The notes under the pieces were generated by a model that had not been told where the DNA came from, ran no database searches, and worked only from the letters and a program-made list of their open reading frames with translations. The position numbers and the translations under genes were made by a program. Shown one piece after another: positions 17,478 to 26,587 of a stretch of 64,000 nucleotides of DNA (its first letter is position 1; each line of letters opens with the position of its first letter). The stretch is from Eubacterium sp. (lineage in GTDB: Bacteria; Bacillota; Clostridia; Acetivibrionales; DSM-1351). Where the stretch lies: contig JAQSXC010000009.1 of NCBI GenBank assembly GCA_029266335.1, forward strand, positions 1-64,000. The letters run 5' to 3'.

Positions 17478-18335
17478 ATGGCTAATAAAAAAAATGCAAT
17501 ACTTATTCAAGATATAGGCTTATTGGTATTCTTGATATCCCTGCTGTCAAGTATGGCAGTTTTATATGCCGGGGGGCAGGAATTACTGCTGGAAAACTCT
17601 GTAATGTTGTTTTTAACGGTTGTTGGCATAATACTGATAACCTTTTCAATAGATTTGGCAGCTTTTATAACCGTCGGCTCCCAGATTATTTGTTATACAG
17701 CTTACAAACTGTTTATGCTTTATCACAACGGTACGGCAATAAGCATATATTCCTTTGCCTGGCTGGTGCTTCCGATAGTGACAGTCGGTGCCATGAGGTT
17801 GTTCTGCTGGTGGCGTGACCGGCTGGAATTGGAAAACGGTGTATTGAGACAGCAGGTTGAAGAGCTTGTAATGATAGACCCATTGACAGGTTTATACAAT
17901 CTTAGAAGCTTTTATTACGATATTGATAAGCAGATAAGATATACCAGACGAAATAAGCTTCCTTTAACCCTTATGGTAATTAAATTACGGTATGCTCACG
18001 AGTTAAAAAGGATTTTGTCAAAAAAGAATTTTGACAGGCTCAACCAGCGTTTGGCCGAAATTGTGGGTGATGCTATAAGAGTGGAGGACAGCCAGTATAG
18101 CATTGATAAGGACGGAAGTCTTGCAATTATTCTGACCTGTGATGAAGCTGGAGGAGCTCTGGTACGCAACAGAATCAGGTCTATGGTAGGTGAAAAAAGT
18201 GCATTTGACAATATTACCGATACATCTATCAAAGTTGAGGTCCAAATTGCCTATGTTCAATATAAGGAAGAGATGGGGAATGATGGGGCATACTTTAAGC
18301 AGAGTGTTGAAAAAGAACTTCAGTACGATGTTTAA
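17478..18335 (+). CDS. Degenerate GGDEF c-di-GMP receptor (YdaK/PssE-like)
   Basis: Four N-terminal transmembrane helices (about residues 10-105) are followed by a coiled linker and a GGDEF-fold domain of about 155 residues. The start of the domain keeps DPLTGLYNLRSF, but the signature GGDEF is replaced by DKDGS (about 210-214), so it cannot make c-di-GMP. The inhibitory-site motif RxxD is intact as RVED at 201-204, at the correct distance. This combination is that of Bacillus YdaK and Listeria PssE, membrane receptors that switch on polysaccharide synthesis when c-di-GMP binds. The GT2 protein of this operon has no PilZ domain, consistent with this protein being the sensor. GGGAG lies 6 bases before the ATG at 17478. 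Confidence 0.87.
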   Translation: MANKKNAILIQDIGLLVFLISLLSSMAVLYAGGQELLLENSVMLFLTVVGIILITFSIDLAAFITVGSQIICYTAYKLFMLYHNGTAISIYSFAWLVLPIVTVGAMRLFCWWRDRLELENGVLRQQVEELVMIDPLTGLYNLRSFYYDIDKQIRYTRRNKLPLTLMVIKLRYAHELKRILSKKNFDRLNQRLAEIVGDAIRVEDSQYSIDKDGSLAIILTCDEAGGALVRNRIRSMVGEKSAFDNITDTSIKVEVQIAYVQYKEEMGNDGAYFKQSVEKELQYDV

Positions 18336-19917
18336 AAGGAGGGTCATTTGCCTTTTAACTGTTCTGATATTAGTTCTGCCACTTAACAGCGTGTTGGCAA
18401 AAGATGAAAGTTACCTTAAAGCAAAGGACATCCTATTTGTTTATGATGACGAGCTATCCGCCAAGGCAACTGAGAATATTGCGGCAATGGCAGACATATT
18501 AACCTGTATGGGTTATGGGACAAACTACCGCACAGTTTCCGAAAGTAATGGCCTGCTGGACAAGTTTGATAGTATTTTATTCTATCACGAAAGTGAAAGT
18601 ATAAATTTATCTTTTCTTGAAGAGCTGAAAAAACTGAATAACAAAATTATGGTTGTAGGCGGAGGAGAGGTAGTTGAGCTGCTTAAGGCCGTCAAAGTGT
18701 CCTATAACACTTTTAGCCTGGAGGATACTACTATCAGATTTTCCTATCCCTTTTATAATGGGAGACAGACTGCTTCGGGCTTTATAAATGCAGACAGGGT
18801 CACAATTCTGCAGGGAAAATCTCAATATAGTATAGGAGAAATAGCAGCGGGGGGGAAAACAGCAGCATTATGTGCGAGTTCAGGCAGGTTCACCGGAATA
18901 GCAGTATTTGATTCTGAAAATGACATTCTCAAAGCTGTTTTTTCAGAACAGATATCCAAGTGGAAGTGGCCGTATGAAAATTTGCCCAACAGCTATCCTC
19001 AGCATATCATATTTGATAATGTATATCCTTTTTTTAATACTCAGAAAATGCTGAAGGTTATTGAACTGCTGGATCAAAAAGGTATCCCTTACTCCATAAC
19101 GGTTATACCGGTTTACCAAAATTCTGATTATCCGGCCATGAAACACTTTTGCGAGGTTCTCAGATATGCGCAGTCAAAAGGGGCTGCCATCATTTTGAAA
19201 GCACCGCAGATTAACACTTCCAAGCCGGTGCTGGAGGACATAAACCAGAGAATCAGTACTGCAGTGACGGCCTATATTAAATATGGTGTATATCCCATAG
19301 CTATAGAGGTACCTGATAATTGGATAAACGAAACGCTGGGGCAAAATATATTAAAAAGATTCAGTACCGTGGTGCTGTATAATGACAGGCAAAAAAGCAG
19401 CTGGACTGATCAGGAAGGTTATAACACAATTTACCTGGATGGCCACCATTTCATTACTACCGCTCTTTTCAGCGGCAACTTGAGCAGTAATATGATAAAT
19501 GCCTATCCTACAGCAATATTTTTGGATATGAATACTGATTTCGCTACATTGGATAAACAAATAAAAATGGTTCAGGAATCGGAAGTGTCGCTTAAAAGCT
19601 TACGGTCAGCGTCACATAGTGTTTATACCGATGATAAGGTAATAAGCTTCAGAAACAATATGCTGACTGTCAACGGAAAGCTGCAATCGATGGAATTCGC
19701 ACCCTTTACTTATGATGTAAATTATGACTATAACAGGGGGGTAATAGGCAGATTGGCTGAAAATATTGCCCGGGGTAATCAAAGACTCTTGATAGTTGTT
19801 ACAGCGATTTCAATACTTTTTATAATATTTATAGCTGTAGCACGCCACCAGAACAGAAAAAGGTTCTTATATAAAAGTGATTCAGCGCGGGAGACCGAAA
19901 GGAGGGATTCGGATTGA
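18328..19917 (+). CDS. DUF2334 (YdaL-like) exported protein
   Basis: Exported, membrane-anchored protein of 529 residues: signal sequence at residues 1-24 (MFKRRVICLLTVLILVLP then ...SVLA), a globular extracellular part, and a C-terminal transmembrane helix with a charged cytoplasmic tail. The fold resembles the polysaccharide-deacetylase-like DUF2334 family found in YdaL (FDNVYPF, YSITVIPVYQN, ILKAPQI). The ATG at 18328 overlaps the receptor gene by eight bases and lacks a strong upstream ribosome site, so it probably relies on coupling; an AAAAGGAGGG at 18334-18343 lies just inside the frame. The open frame runs back to 18190. It ends with a four-base TTGA overlap with the synthase gene. 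Proposed role: modification or handling of the nascent polymer. Confidence 0.83.
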   Translation: MFKRRVICLLTVLILVLPLNSVLAKDESYLKAKDILFVYDDELSAKATENIAAMADILTCMGYGTNYRTVSESNGLLDKFDSILFYHESESINLSFLEELKKLNNKIMVVGGGEVVELLKAVKVSYNTFSLEDTTIRFSYPFYNGRQTASGFINADRVTILQGKSQYSIGEIAAGGKTAALCASSGRFTGIAVFDSENDILKAVFSEQISKWKWPYENLPNSYPQHIIFDNVYPFFNTQKMLKVIELLDQKGIPYSITVIPVYQNSDYPAMKHFCEVLRYAQSKGAAIILKAPQINTSKPVLEDINQRISTAVTAYIKYGVYPIAIEVPDNWINETLGQNILKRFSTVVLYNDRQKSSWTDQEGYNTIYLDGHHFITTALFSGNLSSNMINAYPTAIFLDMNTDFATLDKQIKMVQESEVSLKSLRSASHSVYTDDKVISFRNNMLTVNGKLQSMEFAPFTYDVNYDYNRGVIGRLAENIARGNQRLLIVVTAISILFIIFIAVARHQNRKRFLYKSDSARETERRDSD

Positions 19918-21212
19918 AACTGATTGACATCTTAACATTGTATGCAATTATTGCCATATGGAGTCTTATGCTGATCAATGTGGTCTTATCAATCGGAGGC
20001 TTTATATATTACATCCGGACCAATCGGACCGACGGTCACGTTAAGCTGGACCAATACCCCATGGTATCCATCATGGTCCCCGCTCACAATGAGAGCATAG
20101 TAATAAGAAAAACGGTGCAGGCATTACTTAATCTTGATTATCCTAAGGATAAATATGAGATTATAGTCATTAATGACAATTCCTCCGATGATTCTTCAGA
20201 GGTTTTAAAAAGGATTCAATTAAATAATCCCGACAGAAAATTAATTGTTATAAATACAGATAGTGTTTCGGGCGGTAAGGGCAAGTCAAATGCCCTTAAT
20301 ATTGGATTTTCAGTCAGCTCGGGAAGCGTTATTGCCATTTACGATGCAGACAATACACCTGAGCCCAATGCACTTACACTGCTGGTTGAAAATCTTATGT
20401 CCGATGACAGGCTTGGTGCGGTAATAGGCAAGTTCAGAACCAGGAACAGAAATGCTTCTCTGATGACTCGGTTTGTTAATATTGAGACTCTTGCATACCA
20501 ATGTATGAATCAGGCAGGCAGGTGGTTTTTCTTCAAACTGTGTACAATACCCGGAACAAATTTTGTTGTGCGCCGCAGCATAATAGAGAAAATCGGCGGC
20601 TGGGACACCAAAGCACTGTCGGAAGATACCGAGATAAGTTTCAGAATATACAGGATGGGCTATAAAATCAAGCTGATGCCGCTTGCCGTAACATGGGAAC
20701 AGGAACCGCAGCTCCTTCGCATATGGCTCAAGCAAAGAACCAGATGGGCTAAAGGAAATATCTATGTATTAAAAGAAAATTTCAAGTATGTTTTTGATCG
20801 TTCTGCCGGCGCTATGCGGCTGGATGTTCTATATTACGGACTGGTATATATATTAATGCTGTCCTCGCTTGTCTGCTCGGATCTGATTTTCATATTGTCC
20901 ATCCTGGGCTTTCAACATGTCACTCTGGGCGGCTTCTCAAGTATGCTTTGGGTTATGGCCATACTGGTATTTGTTTTAAATGTTTTAATAACACTGGCTG
21001 TTGAAAAAAATGAATTCAATTTGCAATCTGCAGTATTGATTCTTCTGATGCTGTTTACCTATTCAAAGCTATGGGTGATTGTAGTTTTAAATGCTGTGAT
21101 TCAGAGTGCAAATGATGCAATATTCAAACGTGAAGTCAAGTGGTATAAAACTGAACGATCGATGGAAACTAATAAGGAGCCGGGGGCGATAAAAGATGTT
21201 AAAAATGAGTAG
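19914..21212 (+). CDS. Family 2 processive glycosyltransferase (YdaM/PssC-like)
   Basis: Catalytic synthase of the exopolysaccharide machine. One N-terminal helix precedes a GT-A domain, and three to four helices follow near the C-terminus. Motifs: PAHNES with VINDNSSDD, DAD at 144-146 for metal and nucleotide-sugar binding, SEDTE (Asp238) as the base, and QRTRW at 274-278, the mark of processive beta-glycan synthases like cellulose, hyaluronan or poly-N-acetylglucosamine synthases. There is no PilZ domain. TTG at 19914 is the start, with AAAGGAGG eight bases before it. The product is unknown; Listeria PssA-E makes a ManNAc-galactose polymer, so cellulose should not be assumed. Confidence 0.9.
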   Translation: MKLIDILTLYAIIAIWSLMLINVVLSIGGFIYYIRTNRTDGHVKLDQYPMVSIMVPAHNESIVIRKTVQALLNLDYPKDKYEIIVINDNSSDDSSEVLKRIQLNNPDRKLIVINTDSVSGGKGKSNALNIGFSVSSGSVIAIYDADNTPEPNALTLLVENLMSDDRLGAVIGKFRTRNRNASLMTRFVNIETLAYQCMNQAGRWFFFKLCTIPGTNFVVRRSIIEKIGGWDTKALSEDTEISFRIYRMGYKIKLMPLAVTWEQEPQLLRIWLKQRTRWAKGNIYVLKENFKYVFDRSAGAMRLDVLYYGLVYILMLSSLVCSDLIFILSILGFQHVTLGGFSSMLWVMAILVFVLNVLITLAVEKNEFNLQSAVLILLMLFTYSKLWVIVVLNAVIQSANDAIFKREVKWYKTERSMETNKEPGAIKDVKNE

Positions 21213-23478
21213 TAGATTTTTTAAGGCAGTTATTTGTATTTTAATAATAGTTGTTGTAACTGTAAGCAGTACTCAGGGCGTTTATATGGCCTCGGTTTCT
21301 GATGCACTGAAAAGTGAAGCTAATGAAGCTGATAAGGCTGAGACTAAAGATGAAAAAGATATAATAACTCCTGAAGATTCTTTATTATCAAGTGTTAAGA
21401 ACATACTTGAAACAACGGAAGAGCCCACCGGTATTAAGCCGCAGTTGCCTAAGTCAGCATATACAACGGATTTTAACTGGGATTCACCCCAGACCCTTCG
21501 CGGGATATACTCTTCGACAGAGCTGTATTTTACCCTTCCTGAATACTGGGATACCAAATATGCATGTGTACGGCTGGAATACAGGGTCAGCCAGTTGATA
21601 AGGGAAACTCCCTGTACACTTACATTTTCCATTAATAAGCAGCCCTTTTATTCCTGTAATATAACCTATAAAAGCAATGAAACTGATTTTATATATGTCC
21701 TGATACCAAAAGAATTATTGAAGAATGATAAGGAAAGCAGATCCAACACTTTGCTTATATCAGGCTATGCCAGACTATATAATGAGCAGGGATGCATTGA
21801 TGATGACAGCAATGCCAACTGGTTAACCATAACAGATGCTTCCGGAGTAGAGGCAGGCTATGATTTAAAGCCTCATAATAACCGTATAGATTATTATCCG
21901 TATCCTTTCATGTCCTCAGAAATCAAAACAGGAAGCAATACTCTTATCACCGTTGCAAATGCTTCCCAGAATGAAGAAGTATCCACAGCTATGATGATTA
22001 TGTCACACCTCAGTAAGAATACATCGGGGAAAAACAATCTCAGCGTAAGTTCCTGGGAAGGATCTCAAAATGGTAAAAGCAGCAGCCGGATAATTGTCGG
22101 ATTAACTAAAAATCTGCCCGGGGACTTATTAGGCAAAATAGAGCCATATAGAAGCCAATTAAAGGGACAGGCTATGATTTTGTTTACAAGTGATGCTTCA
22201 AACAAACCATTACTGCTCATAACCTCTGAGGATGCAGACTGTCTTGCAGAAGCAGGCTTTTTCCTTGCAGATGCCGACCGTGTCGATCAGGAAAAGGACA
22301 GTGTTACTTTTATTAAGAAGGGAACAGCTGAAATAAAAATAAATGCAGTCAAGCAAAGTGATGTAAAAGCAGACCGGTACACCTTGCAGGAGATGACAGG
22401 CGGCGGCTTTGAATTTATCGGTCCCTTTCATCAGGTGAAAACATTGTTTCTGCCAATACCTTCAGACTATACCCTGTCATCGGCAAGTAAGGTGACCGTT
22501 AATTTCAGATACAGCAAGAACCTTGATTTTAAGCGGTCAATGCTGACAGTCTACTGGGGTGACATTCCGGTGGGGAGTAAAAAACTTTCACTTGAAAAGG
22601 CTGACAATGATGAATTAACCTTTTTCATGCCTGCCGATGTTGTGGGTACCAAAGCCGGAAGCATAAAATTTGCATTTGATCTGGAAATACCCGATCTTTT
22701 TTGTACAACCCGCCGTGATGAAATGCCATGGGCGTATATTTCAAAAAATTCCTCGATTTACCTTCCGTTTGACAGCAACATCAGATTAAGCTTTGACAGC
22801 AGACCTTCTCCATTCCAGAGAAACGGAAGCCTGAATGAGGTATTGCTTGTATTATCGGACAAACCGTCTTCAGAGGAGCTGACCTTGCTGGGGAGAACTC
22901 TTGCTCTGTATTCAAAAACAGCAGATACCTATGGGACACTGAAAGTTGTCAAGGCAGGCGAATTTAACGAAAAGGAAGCAAATTATAATATTATAACCTC
23001 AGGTACTCCGGCAGCCAACAGTCTTATACAAAAAATAAATGATAACCTGTATTTTAAATATAACAGTACCGGAACAGAATTTATGACCAATGAAAAGTTA
23101 ATACTTACAACTGATTATGCAAAATCAATCGGAACACTGCAATTGCTGAAGTCTCCCTTTGCCGAAGGAAGGGCAATGCTGGTGTTGACAGGCCCTGATA
23201 ATAATTCACTTAAAATGGTGTCAAAAATAGTCAGTAATGAAAAAACCGGCTGGAACCTGAGCAAGGATTTTGTGCTCATTGACACCGAGGGGAATATCAA
23301 AGCCTATCAGTTCCAGAATTACGAAATCAAAGAGAAAAATCCAACTATAGTACAAAGTGTAACCCAGAATAAAAACTCTCTGCTTTTTGCCCTTGCAGGT
23401 ACCTCTGTTATGGTGGTTCTGTTTCTGGCAATGATACTGATATTTATAAGAATGAAGCAAAATAAGAAACCACATTAA
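21196..23478 (+). CDS. BcsB-like exported polysaccharide-synthesis subunit (YdaN-like)
   Basis: A 760-residue protein with a signal/anchor helix at about residues 8-28, a long extracellular region and a C-terminal transmembrane helix (about 730-755) with a basic tail. This architecture, and repeated beta-sandwich-like segments with motifs such as LTFSINKQPF and VNFRYSKN, match the BcsB family that binds and guides the nascent glycan outside the membrane next to the GT2 synthase. It overlaps the GT2 gene by 17 bases. GGGGG lies nine bases before the ATG at 21196. It is the last gene of the operon; an imperfect hairpin follows at 23524-23567. Confidence 0.85.
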   Translation: MLKMSSRFFKAVICILIIVVVTVSSTQGVYMASVSDALKSEANEADKAETKDEKDIITPEDSLLSSVKNILETTEEPTGIKPQLPKSAYTTDFNWDSPQTLRGIYSSTELYFTLPEYWDTKYACVRLEYRVSQLIRETPCTLTFSINKQPFYSCNITYKSNETDFIYVLIPKELLKNDKESRSNTLLISGYARLYNEQGCIDDDSNANWLTITDASGVEAGYDLKPHNNRIDYYPYPFMSSEIKTGSNTLITVANASQNEEVSTAMMIMSHLSKNTSGKNNLSVSSWEGSQNGKSSSRIIVGLTKNLPGDLLGKIEPYRSQLKGQAMILFTSDASNKPLLLITSEDADCLAEAGFFLADADRVDQEKDSVTFIKKGTAEIKINAVKQSDVKADRYTLQEMTGGGFEFIGPFHQVKTLFLPIPSDYTLSSASKVTVNFRYSKNLDFKRSMLTVYWGDIPVGSKKLSLEKADNDELTFFMPADVVGTKAGSIKFAFDLEIPDLFCTTRRDEMPWAYISKNSSIYLPFDSNIRLSFDSRPSPFQRNGSLNEVLLVLSDKPSSEELTLLGRTLALYSKTADTYGTLKVVKAGEFNEKEANYNIITSGTPAANSLIQKINDNLYFKYNSTGTEFMTNEKLILTTDYAKSIGTLQLLKSPFAEGRAMLVLTGPDNNSLKMVSKIVSNEKTGWNLSKDFVLIDTEGNIKAYQFQNYEIKEKNPTIVQSVTQNKNSLLFALAGTSVMVVLFLAMILIFIRMKQNKKPH

Positions 23479-23523
23479 TTCTTATATGGCAGATATGAAT
23501 TAATCTTGTACCAAAGTTTAACC

Positions 23524-23567
23524 GCCCCAAACAGTGTGCTCACCTGGAAAGCATACTGCTTGGGGCA
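23524..23567 (+). terminator. Hairpin at end of EPS operon
   Basis: GCCCCAAACAGTGTGCT pairs imperfectly with AGCATACTGCTTGGGGC. It lies 46 bases past the BcsB-like stop. Only a short T run follows, so terminator function is likely but not certain. Confidence 0.6.
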
Positions 23568-23603
23568 GTTTATGGTTATCTGATTAATTTTTAAGGAATT
23601 ATA

Positions 23604-24154
23604 CTACTTGAAAAATTTAACTCTGCTCTCAAGGGGCTGGAACTGTTTGGCGTCAGGTGCTGCAGTAGGTTTGCCAAATGGCATCTGAGCAAGCAGCTTC
23701 CAGTTTGACGGTACATTCCATTGCTCAGACCTTCTGTCTCCAGTGAAGTCCACACAACGAATTGGAGCATGCCGTTGGATTCAAGTGACCATACAGGGAA
23801 ATTATCCTTGTATAAAGCAAACTGCTGTTGAAGAGATTCTATAACTGTCTGGTCTTCAAAGAAAAGCACTGTACCGTAACCACTTTTGAAGGAATTGATT
23901 TTTTCTTCGGTAGAGGAAAAGTTCTCTGCCGGTACTATCTTTCTAAGTTCCTCCTTTGCTATATCCCACAGTTTGTCATGATTTTGTCCGAATAATACTA
24001 TCACCCTTCCGCTCTGACTGTTAAAGGCGGTGGGGGTATGCATTACAGCATCATTTATGACTTCCTGTATTCTGTCATCAGAAACAGTAGCTTCTTTACT
24101 TATTCCATAATAAGTACGTCTATCCTTTAGAGCATTATAAAAATCTTTTGACAT
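23604..24154 (-). pseudogene. Nitroreductase family gene, frameshifted with internal deletion
   Basis: The first 140 or so codons encode a normal FMN-dependent nitroreductase-like protein (MSKDFYNALKDRRTYYG ... TPTAFNSQSGRVIVLFG ... MLQFVVWTSLETEGL). Right after EGL the frame breaks. The expected C-terminus is still present in another frame: WNVPSNWKLLAQMPFGK followed by a region ending ESRVKFFK and a stop at 23604. The segment that normally joins them (about 15-18 residues around the substrate pocket) is missing, so both a deletion and a frame change have occurred near 23712-23725. The in-frame continuation reads out of family and stops at 23591. A good AGGAGG precedes the ATG at 24154. Family enzymes reduce nitro compounds or quinones with NAD(P)H. 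Confidence 0.8.
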
Positions 24155-24387
24155 TGAGATGTCCTCCTTTATGATTAAATAGTGTCGAAAATTATTAACT
24201 TGGTTATTATATTAACTGCTTATATAAAATTTACCACCAAAAACTGATTACAAACATATTTTCTGTTGATTTCTTTAAATTATTCCTGATTCGGTCCGAG
24301 AGGAGTAAAAGAAAGCTAATTGCTTGGACTACATAGAAATGTTTTATAGTCCATAAAATTTATTATAAATTTTTACTTTCCAGACAA

Positions 24388-24423
24388 TAAAAAAACTGCC
24401 TGCATTGTATGCTGACAGTTTTG
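24388..24423 (-). terminator. Intrinsic terminator after DEAD-box helicase
   Basis: On the minus strand AAAACTG and CAGTTTT enclose an inner GCAT/ATGC pairing, followed by a run of seven T. It ends the helicase gene whose stop is at 24433. Confidence 0.85.
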
Positions 24424-24432
24424 CAGTTAATT

Positions 24433-26253
24433 CTATTTGTCTTTTCTATAGGATTTATTGCCCGAGGACTTTGGTCCGGCAGTTTTGGTTCCTGTGGTTT
24501 TCAGTCCCGAATGACCGGATTTTCTTCTGGAACCTTGAGAGTTACTGCCATAACTGCTGTGTCCGGTAAATGTGGCAAAAGTTCCGCTGCCACTGTTTCT
24601 GCCAGAGCTGAAGCTGCTGCGTCCCCCTTTTTTGCGGGGGGTAGATTTCTCAACATTTATCCTCTTACCCTTGATAGTATAATTCTTCATTGATCTAAGA
24701 ACCTCGGAAGCGAATTCCTTTGGCACTTCAACAAAGGAGTACCTGTCGAATATGTCAATGGAACCTACCATTTTACCCGGAAGACCTGAGGATTCAACAA
24801 GGCTTTCAATTATATGCTTTGGCTGTATTTTGTGCTCACTGCCTATGTTTATAAACAGCCTTACCATATCACTTTCCGAGTCGTTATCGGAAACTTCATC
24901 TATTTCACTTACAGAGTTGGGCAGGCTGCCGCTTTGCTCAGCATACATCTTCAAAAGTGCTGCTGCCACATCAAGAGAGGTTGCAAAACTTTCCTCCTGG
25001 TCTTCTGTCTCGGAATTCAGGGCGTCCACAAACTTCTCGATATGACTGATGTATTTTGATAAATGCTCATGTTCCAGGTTTTCCTTAAGAGACTTCAGAA
25101 CATTTGACATTTTCTTTTCCTCAACATCATTAATGCTTGGTGGTTTTATAAGGGTTACCGTTGATTTGGTGTAGCGCTGGATATCTCTCAACTTGTATAT
25201 TTCTCTTCCTGAAATAAAGGTAAAGGCTTTACCTGTTCTTCCGGCTCTGCCTGTTCTGCCGATTCTATGAACATAGTATTCTTCATCACTGGGTATGTCA
25301 TAGTTGAAAACAGCTTCCACATCATCCACATCGATTCCTCTTGCTGCAACATCTGTAGCAATAAGTGTATCAAAATTCCCTTTTCTGAACTGGGACATAA
25401 CCTTATCCCTGTGCTCCTGCCTCATGTCTCCGTGGAGAGCTTCAGCGGAATAACCTCTGGACTGAAGACCCGATGTCAGTTCATCAACTCTTTTTTTAGT
25501 ATTGCAGAATACCAGGGAAAGCTTGATGTCATTTGTATCTATTAAACGGGATAAAACTTCAAGCTTGGCAGATTCCTTTACCTCAAGATAATATTGCTCA
25601 ATACTTGGAACTGTCAGCTCCTTGTGAGCAACTTTTATATGAACAGGATTTCTCTGATATTTCTTTGTAATCTCCAGAATTTCCCTCGGCATTGTTGCCG
25701 AAAAAAGAATTGTCTGTCTGTCCTCGGGGACTTTTTCCAATATGGTATCAATATCTTCACGGAAACCCATATTGAGCATTTCATCAGCTTCATCCAAAAC
25801 AATCATTTTGAGATTATCAAACTTTAGAGTTTTGCGTCTCATATGATCCATAACACGACCGGGGGTTCCGATTATAATCTGAGGACGCTTCTTCAGAGCC
25901 AGAATCTGCCTGTCAATGGGCTGACCGCCGTAAACAGGGAGGATTCTTATTCCATCTTTATATTTTAAAACATTTCGCAGTTCTTCAGAGGACTGTATTG
26001 CCAACTCTCTTGTAGGGCTTAATACCAGTACCTGAATAGATTCAAGTTCGGGCTGTATAATTTCAATGGCAGGTATACCGAAGGCACAGGTTTTTCCAGT
26101 ACCTGTCTGAGCCTGTCCTATTAAATCATTTCCATTTAGAATTGGGGGGATGGATTGAGATTGAATAGGAGTGGCCTCCTCAAATCCCATATCTGCTATT
26201 GCTCGCTGTACTTCATTTGATAGGTTGAGATCCTTAAAACTTAAATTTTCCAT
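24433..26253 (-). CDS. DEAD-box RNA helicase with C-terminal RNA-binding domain
   Basis: ATP-dependent RNA helicase of 606 residues, CshA/DeaD type. Q-motif region TPIQSQSIPP, Walker A AQTGTGKT, PTRELA, DEADEML, SAT and HRIGRTGRAGR are all present. After the helicase core comes a helical linker, a DbpA-like RNA-binding domain (SGLPGKMVGSIDIFDRYSFVEVP), and a basic Gly-Ser-rich tail. Such proteins remodel ribosomal precursors and mRNA and are often cold-induced. It is divergent from a second helicase across 334 bases that contain a long inverted repeat. The ribosome site AAAGAA before the ATG is weak. Confidence 0.95.
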   Translation of the reverse strand: MENLSFKDLNLSNEVQRAIADMGFEEATPIQSQSIPPILNGNDLIGQAQTGTGKTCAFGIPAIEIIQPELESIQVLVLSPTRELAIQSSEELRNVLKYKDGIRILPVYGGQPIDRQILALKKRPQIIIGTPGRVMDHMRRKTLKFDNLKMIVLDEADEMLNMGFREDIDTILEKVPEDRQTILFSATMPREILEITKKYQRNPVHIKVAHKELTVPSIEQYYLEVKESAKLEVLSRLIDTNDIKLSLVFCNTKKRVDELTSGLQSRGYSAEALHGDMRQEHRDKVMSQFRKGNFDTLIATDVAARGIDVDDVEAVFNYDIPSDEEYYVHRIGRTGRAGRTGKAFTFISGREIYKLRDIQRYTKSTVTLIKPPSINDVEEKKMSNVLKSLKENLEHEHLSKYISHIEKFVDALNSETEDQEESFATSLDVAAALLKMYAEQSGSLPNSVSEIDEVSDNDSESDMVRLFINIGSEHKIQPKHIIESLVESSGLPGKMVGSIDIFDRYSFVEVPKEFASEVLRSMKNYTIKGKRINVEKSTPRKKGGRSSFSSGRNSGSGTFATFTGHSSYGSNSQGSRRKSGHSGLKTTGTKTAGPKSSGNKSYRKDK

Positions 26254-26403
26254 ATTTCTTTTTCACTAATTCCTTCACTATTAATTTTTATGCACTATAC
26301 AATAATAATTATTATTTGCCGAATTTGCAATGTTTATTTATTTTCCGGGAATTGTATAATTATTATAGCCCACGAAAGCCCGTCATTATTTGCCACTTTT
26401 GCA

Positions 26404-26470
26404 CTTCTATATTATTATCCTAAAAAAGTTTGCAAAAACTGAAGACTTTTTGAGGATAATAATATAGAAG
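26404..26470. repeat. Long inverted repeat between divergent helicases
   Basis: CTTCTATATTATTATCCT at 26404-26421 pairs perfectly with 26453-26470, and pairing continues inward through AAAAAGT/ACTTTTT with one mismatch, giving a stem of about 25 bp with a 14-base loop. It could end read-through transcripts from either side or act as a structured leader. The rest of the 334-base region is AT-rich. Confidence 0.8.
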
Positions 26471-26508
26471 AAGATAACAGTGCTACATTTCGCTGCTTTG
26501 CAGTTTGG

Positions 26509-26537
26509 TTGCGGCTCATGCCGGGCTGTGTTATGAT
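26509..26537 (+). promoter_or_regulatory. Putative sigma-A promoter of second helicase
   Basis: TTGCGG at 26509-26514 and TATGAT at 26532-26537 are 17 bases apart, about 50 bases before the helicase ATG. The -35 box lies within TGCGGCTCATG, a fragment identical to part of the hairpin-SD cassette, so this may be a decayed cassette copy instead. Confidence 0.45.
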
Positions 26538-26587
26538 ATTGATTGGAAATACGACATATATTAGTACGGATTTAATAAGGAGAAATA

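Noticed and set aside
18334..18343. Strong ribosome site AAAAGGAGGG inside the start of the DUF2334 gene
   Set aside because: No in-frame ATG, GTG or TTG lies at a useful distance after it, and the ATG before it gives a proper KRR signal peptide. Treated as part of the coding sequence.
19914..21212. Calling the GT2 a cellulose synthase (bcsA)
   Set aside because: No PilZ domain and the yda/pss-like context; the polymer is likely not cellulose and its identity cannot be read from sequence.
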